From Sphingomonas oligoaromativorans (GTDB lineage: Bacteria; Pseudomonadota; Alphaproteobacteria; Sphingomonadales; Sphingomonadaceae): a stretch of 64,000 bases of DNA. Within the stretch, counting starts at the first letter, position 1. Every line of letters begins with the position of its first letter. The stretch is taken from assembly GCF_011762195.1 (NCBI RefSeq), contig NZ_JAASQK010000001.1, positions 372,001 through 436,000 of the forward strand. Reading direction: 5' to 3'. The translations under genes and the position numbers were made by a program. Positions 27,974 through 36,464 of this stretch are shown here, in pieces. The notes beneath the pieces were generated by a model, which did no database searches, had not been told where the DNA came from, and was given only the letters and a program-made list of their open reading frames with translations.

Positions 27974-29293
27974 ATGCGTCTCTCCCGCCATTTCCTGCCC
28001 GTTCTCAAGGAATCGCCCTCTGACGCGCAGATCGTCAGCCACAAGCTGATGCTTCGCGCCGGGCTCGTCCGGCAGACTGCCGCGGGGATCTATGCATGGC
28101 TGCCGCTCGGCCAGCGCGTGCTGCGCAAGATCGCCGACATCGTCCGCGAGGAGCAGGATCGCGCCGGCGCCATCGAACTTCTGATGCCGACGCTCCAGTC
28201 CGCGGACCTGTGGCGCGAATCGGGCCGCTACGATGCCTATGGCCCGGAAATGCTGCGCATCACCGATCGCCATGACCGCGAGATGCTCTACGGCCCGACC
28301 AACGAGGAGATGATTACCGCCATCTTCCGGGATTCGGCGCGCAGCTATCGCGACCTGCCGCGCACGCTCTATCATATCCAGTGGAAGTTCCGCGACGAGG
28401 TGCGCCCGCGCTTCGGCGTGATGCGCGGCCGCGAGTTCCTGATGAAGGACGCCTACTCGTTCGACCTTGATGAAGCCGGCGCTCATCATAGCTATCATCG
28501 AATGTTCTTTGCTTATCTCAACACCTTCGCGCGGATGGGCCTGCGCGCCATCCCGATGCAGGCGGACACCGGCCCGATCGGCGGCGATCTCAGCCACGAG
28601 TTCATCGTGCTGGCGCCGACCGGCGAGAGCGAAGTCTTTTTCGATAAGCAATGGGAGGAGCCGGTCTCTCGCTACGTCGTCGATTATGACGACAAGGATG
28701 CCTTGATGGAGGGCTTCTATAATATGCTCGCACCTTACGCGGCGACTGATGAGAAGCGAGACCTGCCTAAGGAGCAAAAGATTGGCGGCGATCTTAAACA
28801 GTCGCGCGGTATCGAGGTGGGCCACATCTTCTACTTCGGCGAGAAATATTCGAAGCCGATGAACCTGCGCGTGCAGGGGCCGGACGGCTCGGAAGTGATC
28901 CCGCACATGGGCAGCTACGGCATCGGCGTGTCGCGCCTGATGGGCGCGATCATCGAGGCCAGCCATGACGACAACGGCATCATCTGGCCGGACGCCGTGG
29001 CGCCCTACAAGGTCGGCATCATCAACATGCGGATCGACGACGAGGCCTGTACGGCGGCGGCGGACGATCTCTACGCCAGGCTCCAGAAGGCGGGCGTCGA
29101 GGTGCTCTATGACGATCGCGACGAGCGCGGCGGCGCCAAGTTCGCCACCATGGACCTGATCGGCATCCCCTGGCAGATCGTGATCGGCCCCAAGGGCATC
29201 GCCAAGGGCGTGGTCGAGCTGAAGCGTCGCAAGGACGGCGAGAAGGTCGAACTGTCGATCGAGGACGCGCTGGCGAAGGTGACGGAGGCGTGA
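27974..29293 (+). CDS. proS: Prolyl-tRNA synthetase, short alphaproteobacterial form
   Basis: Class II synthetase charging tRNA-Pro. 439 residues from the ATG at 27974 (AAGG 5 bases upstream); the open frame begins much earlier but its first 100 residues are not protein-like. It starts [30 protein letters not shown]. Class II motifs: motif 2 [31 protein letters not shown]; motif 3 [17 protein letters not shown]. An anticodon-binding domain follows. The about 180-residue editing insertion of E. coli ProS is absent, giving the 440-residue type usual in this class. Codons at about 28466-28520 and 28640-28800 are more A/T-rich than the rest. lolC-lolD follow. Confidence 0.96.
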   Translation: MRLSRHFLPVLKESPSDAQIVSHKLMLRAGLVRQTAAGIYAWLPLGQRVLRKIADIVREEQDRAGAIELLMPTLQSADLWRESGRYDAYGPEMLRITDRHDREMLYGPTNEEMITAIFRDSARSYRDLPRTLYHIQWKFRDEVRPRFGVMRGREFLMKDAYSFDLDEAGAHHSYHRMFFAYLNTFARMGLRAIPMQADTGPIGGDLSHEFIVLAPTGESEVFFDKQWEEPVSRYVVDYDDKDALMEGFYNMLAPYAATDEKRDLPKEQKIGGDLKQSRGIEVGHIFYFGEKYSKPMNLRVQGPDGSEVIPHMGSYGIGVSRLMGAIIEASHDDNGIIWPDAVAPYKVGIINMRIDDEACTAAADDLYARLQKAGVEVLYDDRDERGGAKFATMDLIGIPWQIVIGPKGIAKGVVELKRRKDGEKVELSIEDALAKVTEA

Positions 29294-29304
29294 TCCACGC
29301 CATC

Positions 29305-29385
29305 CGTCATCCCGGCACAGGCCGGGATCCAGGGCCCCATGCGTGTCGCCTGCCGCTCTGGACTCCGGCGTTCGCCGGGGTGACG
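29305..29385. repeat. Dispersed palindromic repeat, copy B
   Basis: Begins CGTCATCCCGGCACAGGCCGGGATCC (first stem: CCCGGC...GCCGGG) and ends CTCCGGCGTTCGCCGGGGTGACG (second stem CCGGCG...CGCCGG), about 80 bp, between the proS stop and the lolC start. Same end sequences as copies A, C, D, E. Confidence 0.75.
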
Positions 29386-29396
29386 GGAAAGGGAAG

Positions 29397-30644
29397 ATGA
29401 TCCTCGGCCGCACCGAGCGGATGGTGGCGCGGCGTTATCTGCTGCCGGGCCGGGGCGAGGCGTTCATTTTCCTCGTCGCCTCGATCAGCCTTGGCGCGGT
29501 GGCGCTGGGCGTCGCCGCGCTGATCGTGGTGATGAGCGTGATGAACGGCTTCCGCGCGGAGCTGTTCGACAAGATCGTCGGGCTGAACGGCCATGCGGTC
29601 ATTCAGGGTTATTCGGGACACGGGCTCACCAACTGGCGCCAGATCGCGGATGAGGCGAAGGCGACGCCCGGCGTCACCAGCGCGATCCCGCTGATCGAGC
29701 AGCCGCTCGCCGCCACCGTGGATGGCCGGGTCGAGCCGATCCTGCTGCGCGGGATGCGTGTCGCGGACCTGCGGGACACGATCAAGGGCGACATCAAGCA
29801 GGGCAATCTCGCCGAGGTGACGCCCGGTTCCGGCAATGTCGCGATCGGCACGGGCCTCGCGCAGGCGCTGGGGCTGACGGTCGGCGACCAGATCAGCGTG
29901 GTGAACCTGTCGGGGCAGGCCACTCCCTTCGGCACGGCGCCCCGCATCGTGAGCTATCGCGTGGCGGCGACCTTCGAGGTCGGCGTCTATGATTTCGACA
30001 AGGCCTATGTCGTCATGCCGATGGAGGATGCGCAGACGCTCCTCCTGCTGGGCGATACGGTCCAGATGGTCGAGCTGCGCACCGTCGATCCCGATCGGGT
30101 GACGCAGATCCTCGCGCCGCTTGCGCCCAAGGTGATCCGCGAAGGCGTCATCAGCGACTGGCGGCAGATGAACGCCTCGCTGTTCCAGGCGCTGGAGGTG
30201 GAGCGCATCACGATGTTCGTCGTGCTCGGCATCGTCATCCTGATCGCGGCGTTCAACATTCTGTCGTCGCTCATCATGCTGGTCCGCGCCAAGACGCGGG
30301 ACATCGCCATCCTGCGCACCATGGGCGCGAGCCGGGCCGCGATGCTGCGCATCTTCATGACGGTGGGGATGACGATCGGCGTGCTCGGCATCCTCGCCGG
30401 CATCGTGCTGGGCTCGGTGTTCCTCTTCTTCCGGCAGGATGTGGTGGATGTGATCCAGCACATCACCGGCGCCCAGCTCTGGGATCCGTCGATCCGCGTG
30501 CTGACCGAGCTTCCCTCCAAGCCCGACCCGCTCGACATCACCGTCATCATCGTGATGACGCTGGTGCTGACATTTCTCGCGACGCTCTATCCCGCCTACA
30601 AGGCGGCGAGCACCGATCCCGTGCAGGTGCTGCGCTATGAGTGA
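29397..30644 (+). CDS. lolC: Lipoprotein-releasing ABC transporter permease LolC/LolE family
   Basis: Inner-membrane permease that frees outer-membrane lipoproteins for LolA. 415 residues from the ATG at 29397, directly after AGGGAAG; an earlier in-frame ATG (29343) lies inside the repeat and is rejected. Topology of the family: one helix near the N-terminus (about 25-50, [25 protein letters not shown]), a large periplasmic domain (about 60-265), then three helices. The conserved [27 protein letters not shown] coupling region is present. Only one permease gene is present, so it may act as a homodimer (LolF-like). Overlaps lolD by 8 bases. Confidence 0.93.
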   Translation: MILGRTERMVARRYLLPGRGEAFIFLVASISLGAVALGVAALIVVMSVMNGFRAELFDKIVGLNGHAVIQGYSGHGLTNWRQIADEAKATPGVTSAIPLIEQPLAATVDGRVEPILLRGMRVADLRDTIKGDIKQGNLAEVTPGSGNVAIGTGLAQALGLTVGDQISVVNLSGQATPFGTAPRIVSYRVAATFEVGVYDFDKAYVVMPMEDAQTLLLLGDTVQMVELRTVDPDRVTQILAPLAPKVIREGVISDWRQMNASLFQALEVERITMFVVLGIVILIAAFNILSSLIMLVRAKTRDIAILRTMGASRAAMLRIFMTVGMTIGVLGILAGIVLGSVFLFFRQDVVDVIQHITGAQLWDPSIRVLTELPSKPDPLDITVIIVMTLVLTFLATLYPAYKAASTDPVQVLRYE

Positions 30645-31344
30645 GGAGTCTTCGATGTGCATCCCCACGATCGGCGATGCGGTCCTCCACGTCACCGACC
30701 TCAAGCGCTCCTACGAGCAGGGCGGGCAGACCATCCATGTGCTGCGCGGCGTGAACCTGTCCGTGGCGCCGGGCGAGATCGTGGCGCTGCTCGGGCCGTC
30801 GGGTTCGGGCAAGTCGACGATGTTGCAGGCGATCGGCCTGCTGGAAGGCGGCTTCGACGGATCGATCCGCATCGCGGGCGAGGAAGCGGCCCGGCTCGAC
30901 AATGACGGGCGTACCCGCGTCCGCCGGGAATCGCTGGGCTTCGTCTACCAGTTCCACCATCTCCTCCCCGATTTCACGGCGGAGGAGAATGTCGTGCTGC
31001 CCCAGATGGTGCGCGGCGCGGCGCGGGCGGATGCGGATGCGCGCGCGAAGTCGCTGCTGACCACGCTCGGCCTGTCGCACCGGCTGGACCATCGCCCGTC
31101 CAAGCTCTCCGGCGGCGAGCAGCAGCGCGTGGCGGTGGCCCGCGCGCTCGCCAATCGTCCGGCGCTGGTGCTGGCGGACGAGCCCACCGGCAATCTCGAC
31201 GAGGCGACGGCGGACGTGGTGCTGGTCGAGTTCCTGCGGCTGGTGCGGGGCGAGGGCTCGGCGGCCGTGGTCGCCACGCACAACGAGCGGCTGGCGGCGC
31301 GGATGGACCGGGTCGTGCGCCTCCATGACGGCGTGCTGGCCTAA
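30637..31344 (+). CDS. lolD: Lipoprotein-releasing ABC transporter ATPase
   Basis: Cytoplasmic ATPase partner of the LolC permease. 235 residues. Walker [10 protein letters not shown] (53-61), Q-loop [12 protein letters not shown] (the LolD-type sequence), signature [16 protein letters not shown], Walker [14 protein letters not shown] and H-loop VVATHNE. The start at 30637 overlaps the lolC stop; an alternative ATG at 30655 would leave 229 residues. In many alphaproteobacteria dnaE follows, but here a convergent regulator comes next. Confidence 0.96.
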   Translation: MSEESSMCIPTIGDAVLHVTDLKRSYEQGGQTIHVLRGVNLSVAPGEIVALLGPSGSGKSTMLQAIGLLEGGFDGSIRIAGEEAARLDNDGRTRVRRESLGFVYQFHHLLPDFTAEENVVLPQMVRGAARADADARAKSLLTTLGLSHRLDHRPSKLSGGEQQRVAVARALANRPALVLADEPTGNLDEATADVVLVEFLRLVRGEGSAAVVATHNERLAARMDRVVRLHDGVLA

Positions 31345-31365
31345 GGGCCGGGCACGTCCGCTCCT

Positions 31366-32337
31366 TCAGAGCGGGTTGGACATCGCCACGTTGCACCGTT
31401 CGTAGCGGCTGCCATAGGCCGCCATGATCTCCGCGTCATGCACGAAGCCCAGCTTCTCGTAGAGATGGATGGCCGACGCGCACTTGCTGTTGGTGAGCAG
31501 ATAGAGCCGGTCCATCGCCATGGCCCGCGCGCGTTCGAGGATGCTGGCGAGCAGGAACTCCCCCGCCTTGCGTCCGCGCGCCTTCTCGGACACGCCCATC
31601 TTGGTCAGCTCGAAGCTGCCCTCGTCGATGCGGATCAGCGCGCAGGTGCCGACCACGCCCAGCTCCGCATCCTCGACGAACAGGATGATGCCACCGCGAT
31701 CGATGATGAGTTCGCGCGGGTGGGAGAGGATCTGCCGGTCATTCTCCTCCAGCACGAACATCTGCTCGATCCACTCGGCGTTGATCCGGTAGAAATCCTC
31801 CGCGAGATCGTCCGAATATTCGCGGATCGAAAGGCCGGTGGCGGCGTGGCGGGCGGCGAGGGTGGCGGTGTTCACGCGCATCTCCATGGAGCAATGATCG
31901 AGCTTGGTTTCGAGCTGGCCGATCTGATCGAGCAGCGGACCCGAGAGATCGCCGCACAGATCGGTGACGACCGTGCCGAGCGGCGGCCAGAGCACGGCTC
32001 TGGCGCGGGCCATCAGCGCCTTGCCCGCGTCGGTCAGCGCGAGGGTCTTCTGGCGCATGTCCGCGTCGTCGCGGCTGGCGGCGAGCAGGCCGATGTCGAG
32101 GAGCGACGAGGCCGTCCGCGTGACGGCGGGCTGGCTGACCCCCAGCGCCTCCACCGCATCCCCGATGGTGAGCGGGCCATAGCGATCGATCGCGGCGAGC
32201 AGGGGGAATTGGGCGGGCTGGATCGGCAGGTCGCTCGTCTTGAGTAGCCGTGCGGCGTCCGCCTGGAGCCGCTCGGCAAGCCGCTTCAGCCGGCTACCGA
32301 GGAACAGATATCCCATATCCGCCAATATGTCGGCCAT
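31366..32337 (-). CDS. MarR regulator fused to GNAT acetyltransferase
   Basis: 323 residues. Residues about 1-145 form a MarR-type winged helix (LAAIDRYGPLTIGDAVEALGVSQPAVTRTASSLLDIGLL, then RQKTLALTDAGKAL). Residues about 165-323 form a GNAT domain with FVEDAELGVVGTCALIRI, the acetyl-CoA loop region VSEKARGRKAGEFLLASILERA and LLTNSKCASAIHLYEKLGF. Such fusions occur widely, but the acetylation target is unknown. Start at 32337 (ATG); an ATG at 32316 is possible. A CATG-containing dyad lies about 30 bp upstream and may be its own operator. It is divergent from the porin gene. Confidence 0.88.
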   Translation of the reverse strand: MADILADMGYLFLGSRLKRLAERLQADAARLLKTSDLPIQPAQFPLLAAIDRYGPLTIGDAVEALGVSQPAVTRTASSLLDIGLLAASRDDADMRQKTLALTDAGKALMARARAVLWPPLGTVVTDLCGDLSGPLLDQIGQLETKLDHCSMEMRVNTATLAARHAATGLSIREYSDDLAEDFYRINAEWIEQMFVLEENDRQILSHPRELIIDRGGIILFVEDAELGVVGTCALIRIDEGSFELTKMGVSEKARGRKAGEFLLASILERARAMAMDRLYLLTNSKCASAIHLYEKLGFVHDAEIMAAYGSRYERCNVAMSNPL

Positions 32338-32366
32338 GCGCTTCTCCCGAGTCGGAAGAAATATAA

Positions 32367-32382
32367 CATGCTATCTATCATG
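32367..32382. promoter_or_regulatory. Candidate MarR operator in divergent promoter region
   Basis: CATGCTATCTATCATG has dyad symmetry of the form CATG-N-TA-NN-TA-N-CATG (12 of 16 bases symmetric) in an A/T-rich 30-bp patch. It lies 30 bp upstream of the MarR-GNAT start and 80 bp upstream of the porin start. Confidence 0.4.
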
Positions 32383-32461
32383 AAAGGAAGGTCGGCCCCC
32401 TCTCCAATTTGTAACGGAAAAATATCGCGCCAATGTCACGAATCGCAGCTAGCCGGGCCGG

Positions 32462-33616
32462 ATGGGCAGGAGCCGTCGATCGATCGGGCGCTGGTGCGCG
32501 GGCGTGATGTTCGCGCTCGCCGTCGCGCGTCCGGCGTGGGCGGGCGATCCGCCCACGGTGTCGGCGAACTATATCACGGACCTTATCGGCAACGCCTCGG
32601 GAGGAGTGGAGCGCGGCGCCAACTGGATGGGCCGGCTCGACCTCGCGATTGCGAGCGGGGACCGGCTGTTCGGGATCGACGGCGCCCATGCCCGGTTCGA
32701 CATGATGCTGCTCCACGGCGGCGGCTTCTCGGCGGACCGCACCGGCGACGGGCAGGTGCTGAGCAATATCGACGCGCCCCATGCGATCCGTCCGTTCGAG
32801 GCGTGGATCAGCGTACCGCTCACTCCGCGATTGCGGGCGAAGGCCGGGCTTGTCGATCTCAACAGCGAGTTCGATCAGCAGGATGTCGGCGGGCTTTTCC
32901 TCAACAGCTCGTTCGGCATCGGGCCGGATCTCTCGCAGTCGGGGCTGGACGGCCCGTCGATCTTTCCGGTGACCGCGCCGGGGATGGTGCTGGCCTATGA
33001 GCCGGCAGGCTGGTCCGCTCGGCTGGGCGTATTCGATGCGCTGGCGGGCGATCCCCAGAATCTCCACCGCGTCTTGCCGGATTCGTTCGGGCGCCATGGC
33101 GCGCTGCTGATCGGGCAGGCGCGCGCGCTGATCGGCCCGCTGGTGGAGGTGGAGGCGGGGGCCTGGCTCTATACCGATCCCTTCCCCCGCATCGACGCGC
33201 CGGGCGAGGCGCGGAGCGCGGGCGGATATGTCGAGATCGAGACGCGGCTGCTCGACGACGGGCCGAACCGCGCGCTCAAGGGCTGGGTGCGCGCGGGCAA
33301 GGCGACGACAGGCGCGAATCCGATCGGCACCTATGTCGGCGGCGGCCTCACCTGGGGCGGGGACCGGCGCATGGCGGGCATCGCCGTGGCGCGGGCCGTG
33401 CTGGGCGATCCGGCGTGGCGCGCGGGGCAGCCGGCCGCGCCCGCACCCTATCGCGCCGAGACGGCGTGGGAGGTCACCGCCCGCGAGCGGTTGGCGCGCG
33501 GCTTCTTCCTCCAGCCCGATATGCAATATATCGTCCATCCGGGCTGGGCGCCCGCCGTCGGCAATGCGCTGGTCCTTGCGCTTCGGCTGGAATGGAGCTG
33601 GCTGGGCGGGCATTGA
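32462..33616 (+). CDS. OprB-like carbohydrate-selective outer-membrane porin
   Basis: 384 residues. A signal peptide (RRSIGRWCAGVMFALAVARPAWA, cleavage near residue 27) precedes an Ala/Gly/aromatic beta-barrel. It has SANYITDLIGNASGG near the mature start and INSEFD-like (DLNSEFDQQDVGGLFLNSSFGIGPD) plus PGMVLAYEP blocks typical of the OprB family. It ends in LRLEWSWLGGH, with an aromatic-rich final strand rather than a terminal Phe. It would admit sugars or sugar acids. The ribosome site is weak. The next gene oxidises a sugar-acid intermediate, suggesting a shared role. Confidence 0.8.
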   Translation: MGRSRRSIGRWCAGVMFALAVARPAWAGDPPTVSANYITDLIGNASGGVERGANWMGRLDLAIASGDRLFGIDGAHARFDMMLLHGGGFSADRTGDGQVLSNIDAPHAIRPFEAWISVPLTPRLRAKAGLVDLNSEFDQQDVGGLFLNSSFGIGPDLSQSGLDGPSIFPVTAPGMVLAYEPAGWSARLGVFDALAGDPQNLHRVLPDSFGRHGALLIGQARALIGPLVEVEAGAWLYTDPFPRIDAPGEARSAGGYVEIETRLLDDGPNRALKGWVRAGKATTGANPIGTYVGGGLTWGGDRRMAGIAVARAVLGDPAWRAGQPAAPAPYRAETAWEVTARERLARGFFLQPDMQYIVHPGWAPAVGNALVLALRLEWSWLGGH

Positions 33617-33694
33617 GACGGGTCATGCAGAAAATCGCCCCGACCCCTTTGAACTCGGGCGCAGGAACGCCTAGGTCGACGCGGGTGCTCACTG

Positions 33695-33708
33695 TGGGAG
33701 CGCTACCA
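33695..33708. promoter_or_regulatory. Candidate LacI-family operator before the semialdehyde dehydrogenase
   Basis: TGGGAGCGCTACCA is a 14-bp dyad centred on AGCGCT with one mismatch between half-sites. It is very close to the TG(G/T)TAGCGCTACCA-type sites bound by LacI-family sugar regulators in Caulobacter and Xanthomonas. It ends 17 bp before the ATG at 33726, just upstream of the GGGAGAAG ribosome site, so a bound repressor would block transcription. No LacI gene is in the window. Confidence 0.55.
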
Positions 33709-33725
33709 ATTCGGGAGAAGACGCG

Positions 33726-35306
33726 ATGCTGGATGGATCAAGCCTGATCGGTGGACAGTCTGTACGGGGCGAGGATCTGTTTCAGGCGGTCGATCCGTCG
33801 ACCGGCCAGTTGATCGCGCCGGAATTTGCGGGTGTCGGCGCGGCGGAAGTGGCGCGGGCCTGCGCGCTCGCGGACGAGGCCTTCCACAGCTATCGCGAGA
33901 CGGACCCGGAGACGCGCGCGCGTTTCCTCGAAACCATCGCCGATAATATCGAGGCGCTGGGCGACACGCTGATCGAGCGCGTCATGGCCGAGAGCGGCCT
34001 GCCGCGCGCGCGCCTCGAAGGCGAGCGCGGGCGCACCTGCGGCCAGCTCCGCCTGTTCGCCTCGGTGGTCCGCTCGGGCGACTGGCTCGGCGTGCGCGTC
34101 GACACCGCGCTGCCCGAGCGCAAGCCGCTGCCGCGCCCGGACATCCGCCTGCGCAAGATCGCGATCGGCCCGGTCGCGGTGTTCGGCGCATCCAACTTCC
34201 CGCTCGCTTTCTCGGTGGCCGGTGGCGACACCGGCTCGGCGCTGGCGGCGGGCTGCCCGGTCGTCGTGAAGGGCCATCCGGCGCATCCCGGCACGGGCGA
34301 GCTGGTCGGCCGCGCGATCCGCGACGCGGTGAAGGCCTGCGGCCTGCATGAGGGCGTGTTCTCGCTGCTTCAGGGCACCACCACGGCGCTCGGCGGCGGG
34401 CTGGTCGCCGATCCGCGCATCAAGGCGGTGGGCTTCACCGGCTCGCGTGGCGGTGGCCTCGCGCTGGTGAAGATCGCGGCTGAGCGCGCCGAGCCGATCC
34501 CGGTCTATGCCGAGATGTCGAGCGTGAACCCGGTCGTACTCTTCCCGGCCGCGCTCGCCGCGCGGGCCGAGGCGCTGGCGGAGGGCTTCGTCGGCTCGCT
34601 CACCATGGGCGCCGGCCAGTTCTGCACCAACCCCGGCATCCTGCTGGCGCTGGAAGGCCCGGACCTCGATAGCTTCGTCGAAGTCGCGACCAGGACGCTC
34701 ACCCCGCTCGCGCCGAGCACCATGCTCACGCCCGGCATCCACAGCGCCTATGAGAAGGGCGTGGACGCCTTCGCCCAGCATCATGGCGTCGAGACGCTGG
34801 CGCGCGGAGCCGAGAGCAGCGGCCCGCATTGCGCGCGCGGCGCCTTGTTCGCCACCACCGCCGCCGAGTTCGTCGCCGATCCGGCGCTGAGCCACGAGGT
34901 GTTCGGTTCCTCCTCGATCCTTGTCCGCTGCAAGGACATGGCCGAGGTGGCCAAGGTGCTCGAAGGCCTCGAAGGCCAGCTCACCGCCACGCTCCAGATG
35001 GACGAGGCGGACGTCGAACTCGCCCGTCCGCTGCTGCCGATCCTGGAGCAGCGCGCCGGGCGCGTGCTGGCGAACGGCTGGCCGACCGGCGTCGAGGTGA
35101 GCCACGCGATGGTGCATGGCGGCCCCTATCCGGCGACGTCGGATGGCCGCACCACTTCGGTCGGCACGCTGGCGATCGAGCGCTTCCTGCGCCCGGTGAG
35201 CTATCAGAACCTGCCCGACGCGCTGCTCCCGCAGGCGCTCAAGGCGGCGAACCCGCTGGGCGTGCAGCGGCTGATCGACGGCAAGACCGAGCTCGGCACC
35301 CGCTGA
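33726..35306 (+). CDS. Alpha-ketoglutarate semialdehyde dehydrogenase (NADP-type aldehyde dehydrogenase)
   Basis: Oxidises 2,5-dioxopentanoate to alpha-ketoglutarate, last step of non-phosphorylating pentose and hexarate (xylose, arabinose, glucarate/galactarate) pathways. 526 residues, ATG at 33726 with GGGAGAAG upstream. Substrate-subgroup features: [41 protein letters not shown] (KGHP in place of KPAE), [20 protein letters not shown] (Glu) and catalytic Cys300 in [10 protein letters not shown]. The C-terminus has [25 protein letters not shown], typical of the KGSADH group. No upstream pathway enzymes are adjacent; the nearby porin and LacI-type site fit sugar control. Confidence 0.88.
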   Translation: MLDGSSLIGGQSVRGEDLFQAVDPSTGQLIAPEFAGVGAAEVARACALADEAFHSYRETDPETRARFLETIADNIEALGDTLIERVMAESGLPRARLEGERGRTCGQLRLFASVVRSGDWLGVRVDTALPERKPLPRPDIRLRKIAIGPVAVFGASNFPLAFSVAGGDTGSALAAGCPVVVKGHPAHPGTGELVGRAIRDAVKACGLHEGVFSLLQGTTTALGGGLVADPRIKAVGFTGSRGGGLALVKIAAERAEPIPVYAEMSSVNPVVLFPAALAARAEALAEGFVGSLTMGAGQFCTNPGILLALEGPDLDSFVEVATRTLTPLAPSTMLTPGIHSAYEKGVDAFAQHHGVETLARGAESSGPHCARGALFATTAAEFVADPALSHEVFGSSSILVRCKDMAEVAKVLEGLEGQLTATLQMDEADVELARPLLPILEQRAGRVLANGWPTGVEVSHAMVHGGPYPATSDGRTTSVGTLAIERFLRPVSYQNLPDALLPQALKAANPLGVQRLIDGKTELGTR

Positions 35307-35310
35307 GCCG

Positions 35311-35346
35311 GACAGGCGGGGCGGGGGAGCGATCCTCCGCCCTGTC
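35311..35346. terminator. Imperfect hairpin between convergent genes
   Basis: GACAGG...CGGGGGA (35311-35328) pairs imperfectly with TCCTCCGCCCTGTC (about 35333-35347), between the dehydrogenase stop and the TetR stop (35349). Weak T tract. Confidence 0.4.
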
Positions 35347-35348
35347 GT

Positions 35349-35978
35349 TCAGGCCGGGGAGGCGGCGAGGAAGGCGTCCAGCAGGGCGTTGGCCACCGCC
35401 TCCATCGACGCGGCCGGCCCCTGCGCGCCGGAGGTGTGGCGGCTCGCCCGCGCGCCCTCGAACAGCAGGATGATGCCGTCGGCGAGCAGCACGGGTTCGG
35501 GCACGGGTAGTTGCTCGACCAGCGCGATCAGCCTTGCCCGCATCGCGCCCTTGTAGCTTTCGGCAATGGTGCGCGCGGGGTGGCCGGGCTCTGGAAACTC
35601 GACGGCGGCGTTGGTGAGCGCGCAACCGCGATGAGTCGGGGAACGGGTTTCGCGCGCCACCTCGCTGATGAGCGTGCGCAGCCGGGCGAGCGGATCGCCG
35701 GGCGTCCGCAGCTCCAGATCGTCCCACCAGCCCATGATCCGGTCGAACCGGACTTGCAGGCAATTGGCGATCAGCGCGTCCTTCGACGAGAAACTGCGAT
35801 AGAGGCTGGGCTTGGTGACGCCGGCTTCCGCGACGATCTCCTCGACGCCCACGGCCCGGATTCCGCGCCGATAGAAGAGCCGCCGGGCCGTGCGCGACAC
35901 ACGCTCGGAGGCAGGCTGGCGGGCGGAAAGCAACGGCTTCACCCCCACTCTTTCGGCAATCTCCTGTTCACTTCCCAT
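35349..35978 (-). CDS. TetR-family transcriptional regulator
   Basis: 209 residues. The N-terminal HTH is at about 24-70: RVSRTARRLFYRRGIRAVGVEEIVAEAGVTKPSLYRSFSSKDAL, the classic TetR pattern. The C-terminal ligand domain (80-205) contains THRGCALTNAAVEFPEPGHPA, a Cys-containing motif common in one TetR subgroup. ATG at 35978. It is divergent from the unknown 125-residue gene across 99 bp that holds a perfect palindrome, so it probably represses itself and that neighbour. The ligand is unknown. Confidence 0.9.
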   Translation of the reverse strand: MGSEQEIAERVGVKPLLSARQPASERVSRTARRLFYRRGIRAVGVEEIVAEAGVTKPSLYRSFSSKDALIANCLQVRFDRIMGWWDDLELRTPGDPLARLRTLISEVARETRSPTHRGCALTNAAVEFPEPGHPARTIAESYKGAMRARLIALVEQLPVPEPVLLADGIILLFEGARASRHTSGAQGPAASMEAVANALLDAFLAASPA

Positions 35979-36001
35979 CGCCCATTTCCCCTCCCGGCAC
36001 T

Positions 36002-36037
36002 CTTGACAGGATGTTACCGATCGGTACGCGGGTCAAG
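36002..36037. promoter_or_regulatory. Divergent promoter with TetR-type operator
   Basis: TACCGATCGGTA (36015-36026) is a perfect 12-bp palindrome of the TACCG-x2-CGGTA kind used by TetR repressors. It is framed by CTTGAC (36002-36007) and its inverse GTCAAG (36032-36037), which read as -35 elements TTGACA (plus) and TTGACC (minus) for the two divergent genes. A bound repressor would block both. Confidence 0.6.
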
Positions 36038-36077
36038 ACGGCGGATAGGTCGGACAGTGAAGCGGAAAGGAGGCGAC

Positions 36078-36455
36078 ATGGAGTTTCGGGGCGTAGCCCA
36101 CGATACGACCGAAGCGCCCCTTCCGCTGTCTGTGGAGGACGAGCCCTTCCTGCTGCGCGAAGGCGAACAGGCCGAATTTTCGCCGCTTGAGGAGCAGGTC
36201 ATCGATCTGGCGCGCGGCGAGCGGTTGGGCAGCCTTCAGGCGCCGGGGCGGATCGAGCGCTTCCTCTCCTTCGTCTTCGGCCTGAACATCGGCGGTCGCG
36301 CGCTGGCGGACGAGCGGCTGGAGTCGCTGCGCCGCGCGGTGGTCGTCACGCGGCATCGCCACCATATGCCGGACGCGCAGGCGGCCGAGCTGCGCGTGGC
36401 GGGCTTCTCCCTGCCGCAGATACGCCTGATCGAACTGCGCGCTATCGCCGCCTGA
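36078..36455 (+). CDS. Uncharacterised 125-residue protein under likely TetR control
   Basis: ATG at 36078 preceded by AAGGAGG, an excellent ribosome site, which fixes the start. Acidic N-terminal third (TTEAPLPLSVEDEPFLLREGEQ), then helical segments FSPLEEQVIDLARGERLG and RIERFLSFVFGLNIGGRALADERLESLRRAV. A His-rich VTRHRHHMPDAQ turn and a C-terminal AELRVAGFSLPQIRLIELRAIAA follow. No signal peptide or membrane helix. The C-terminal helix-turn-helix-like stretch could bind nucleic acid, but this is speculative. I do not recognise a family. It probably responds to whatever ligand releases the TetR protein. Confidence 0.7.
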   Translation: MEFRGVAHDTTEAPLPLSVEDEPFLLREGEQAEFSPLEEQVIDLARGERLGSLQAPGRIERFLSFVFGLNIGGRALADERLESLRRAVVVTRHRHHMPDAQAAELRVAGFSLPQIRLIELRAIAA

Positions 36456-36464
36456 GGGCGGCTT

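Noticed and set aside
29343-29396. Upstream ATG for lolC
   Set aside because: It lies within the dispersed repeat; the ATG at 29397 has the ribosome site and gives the family-typical N-terminus.
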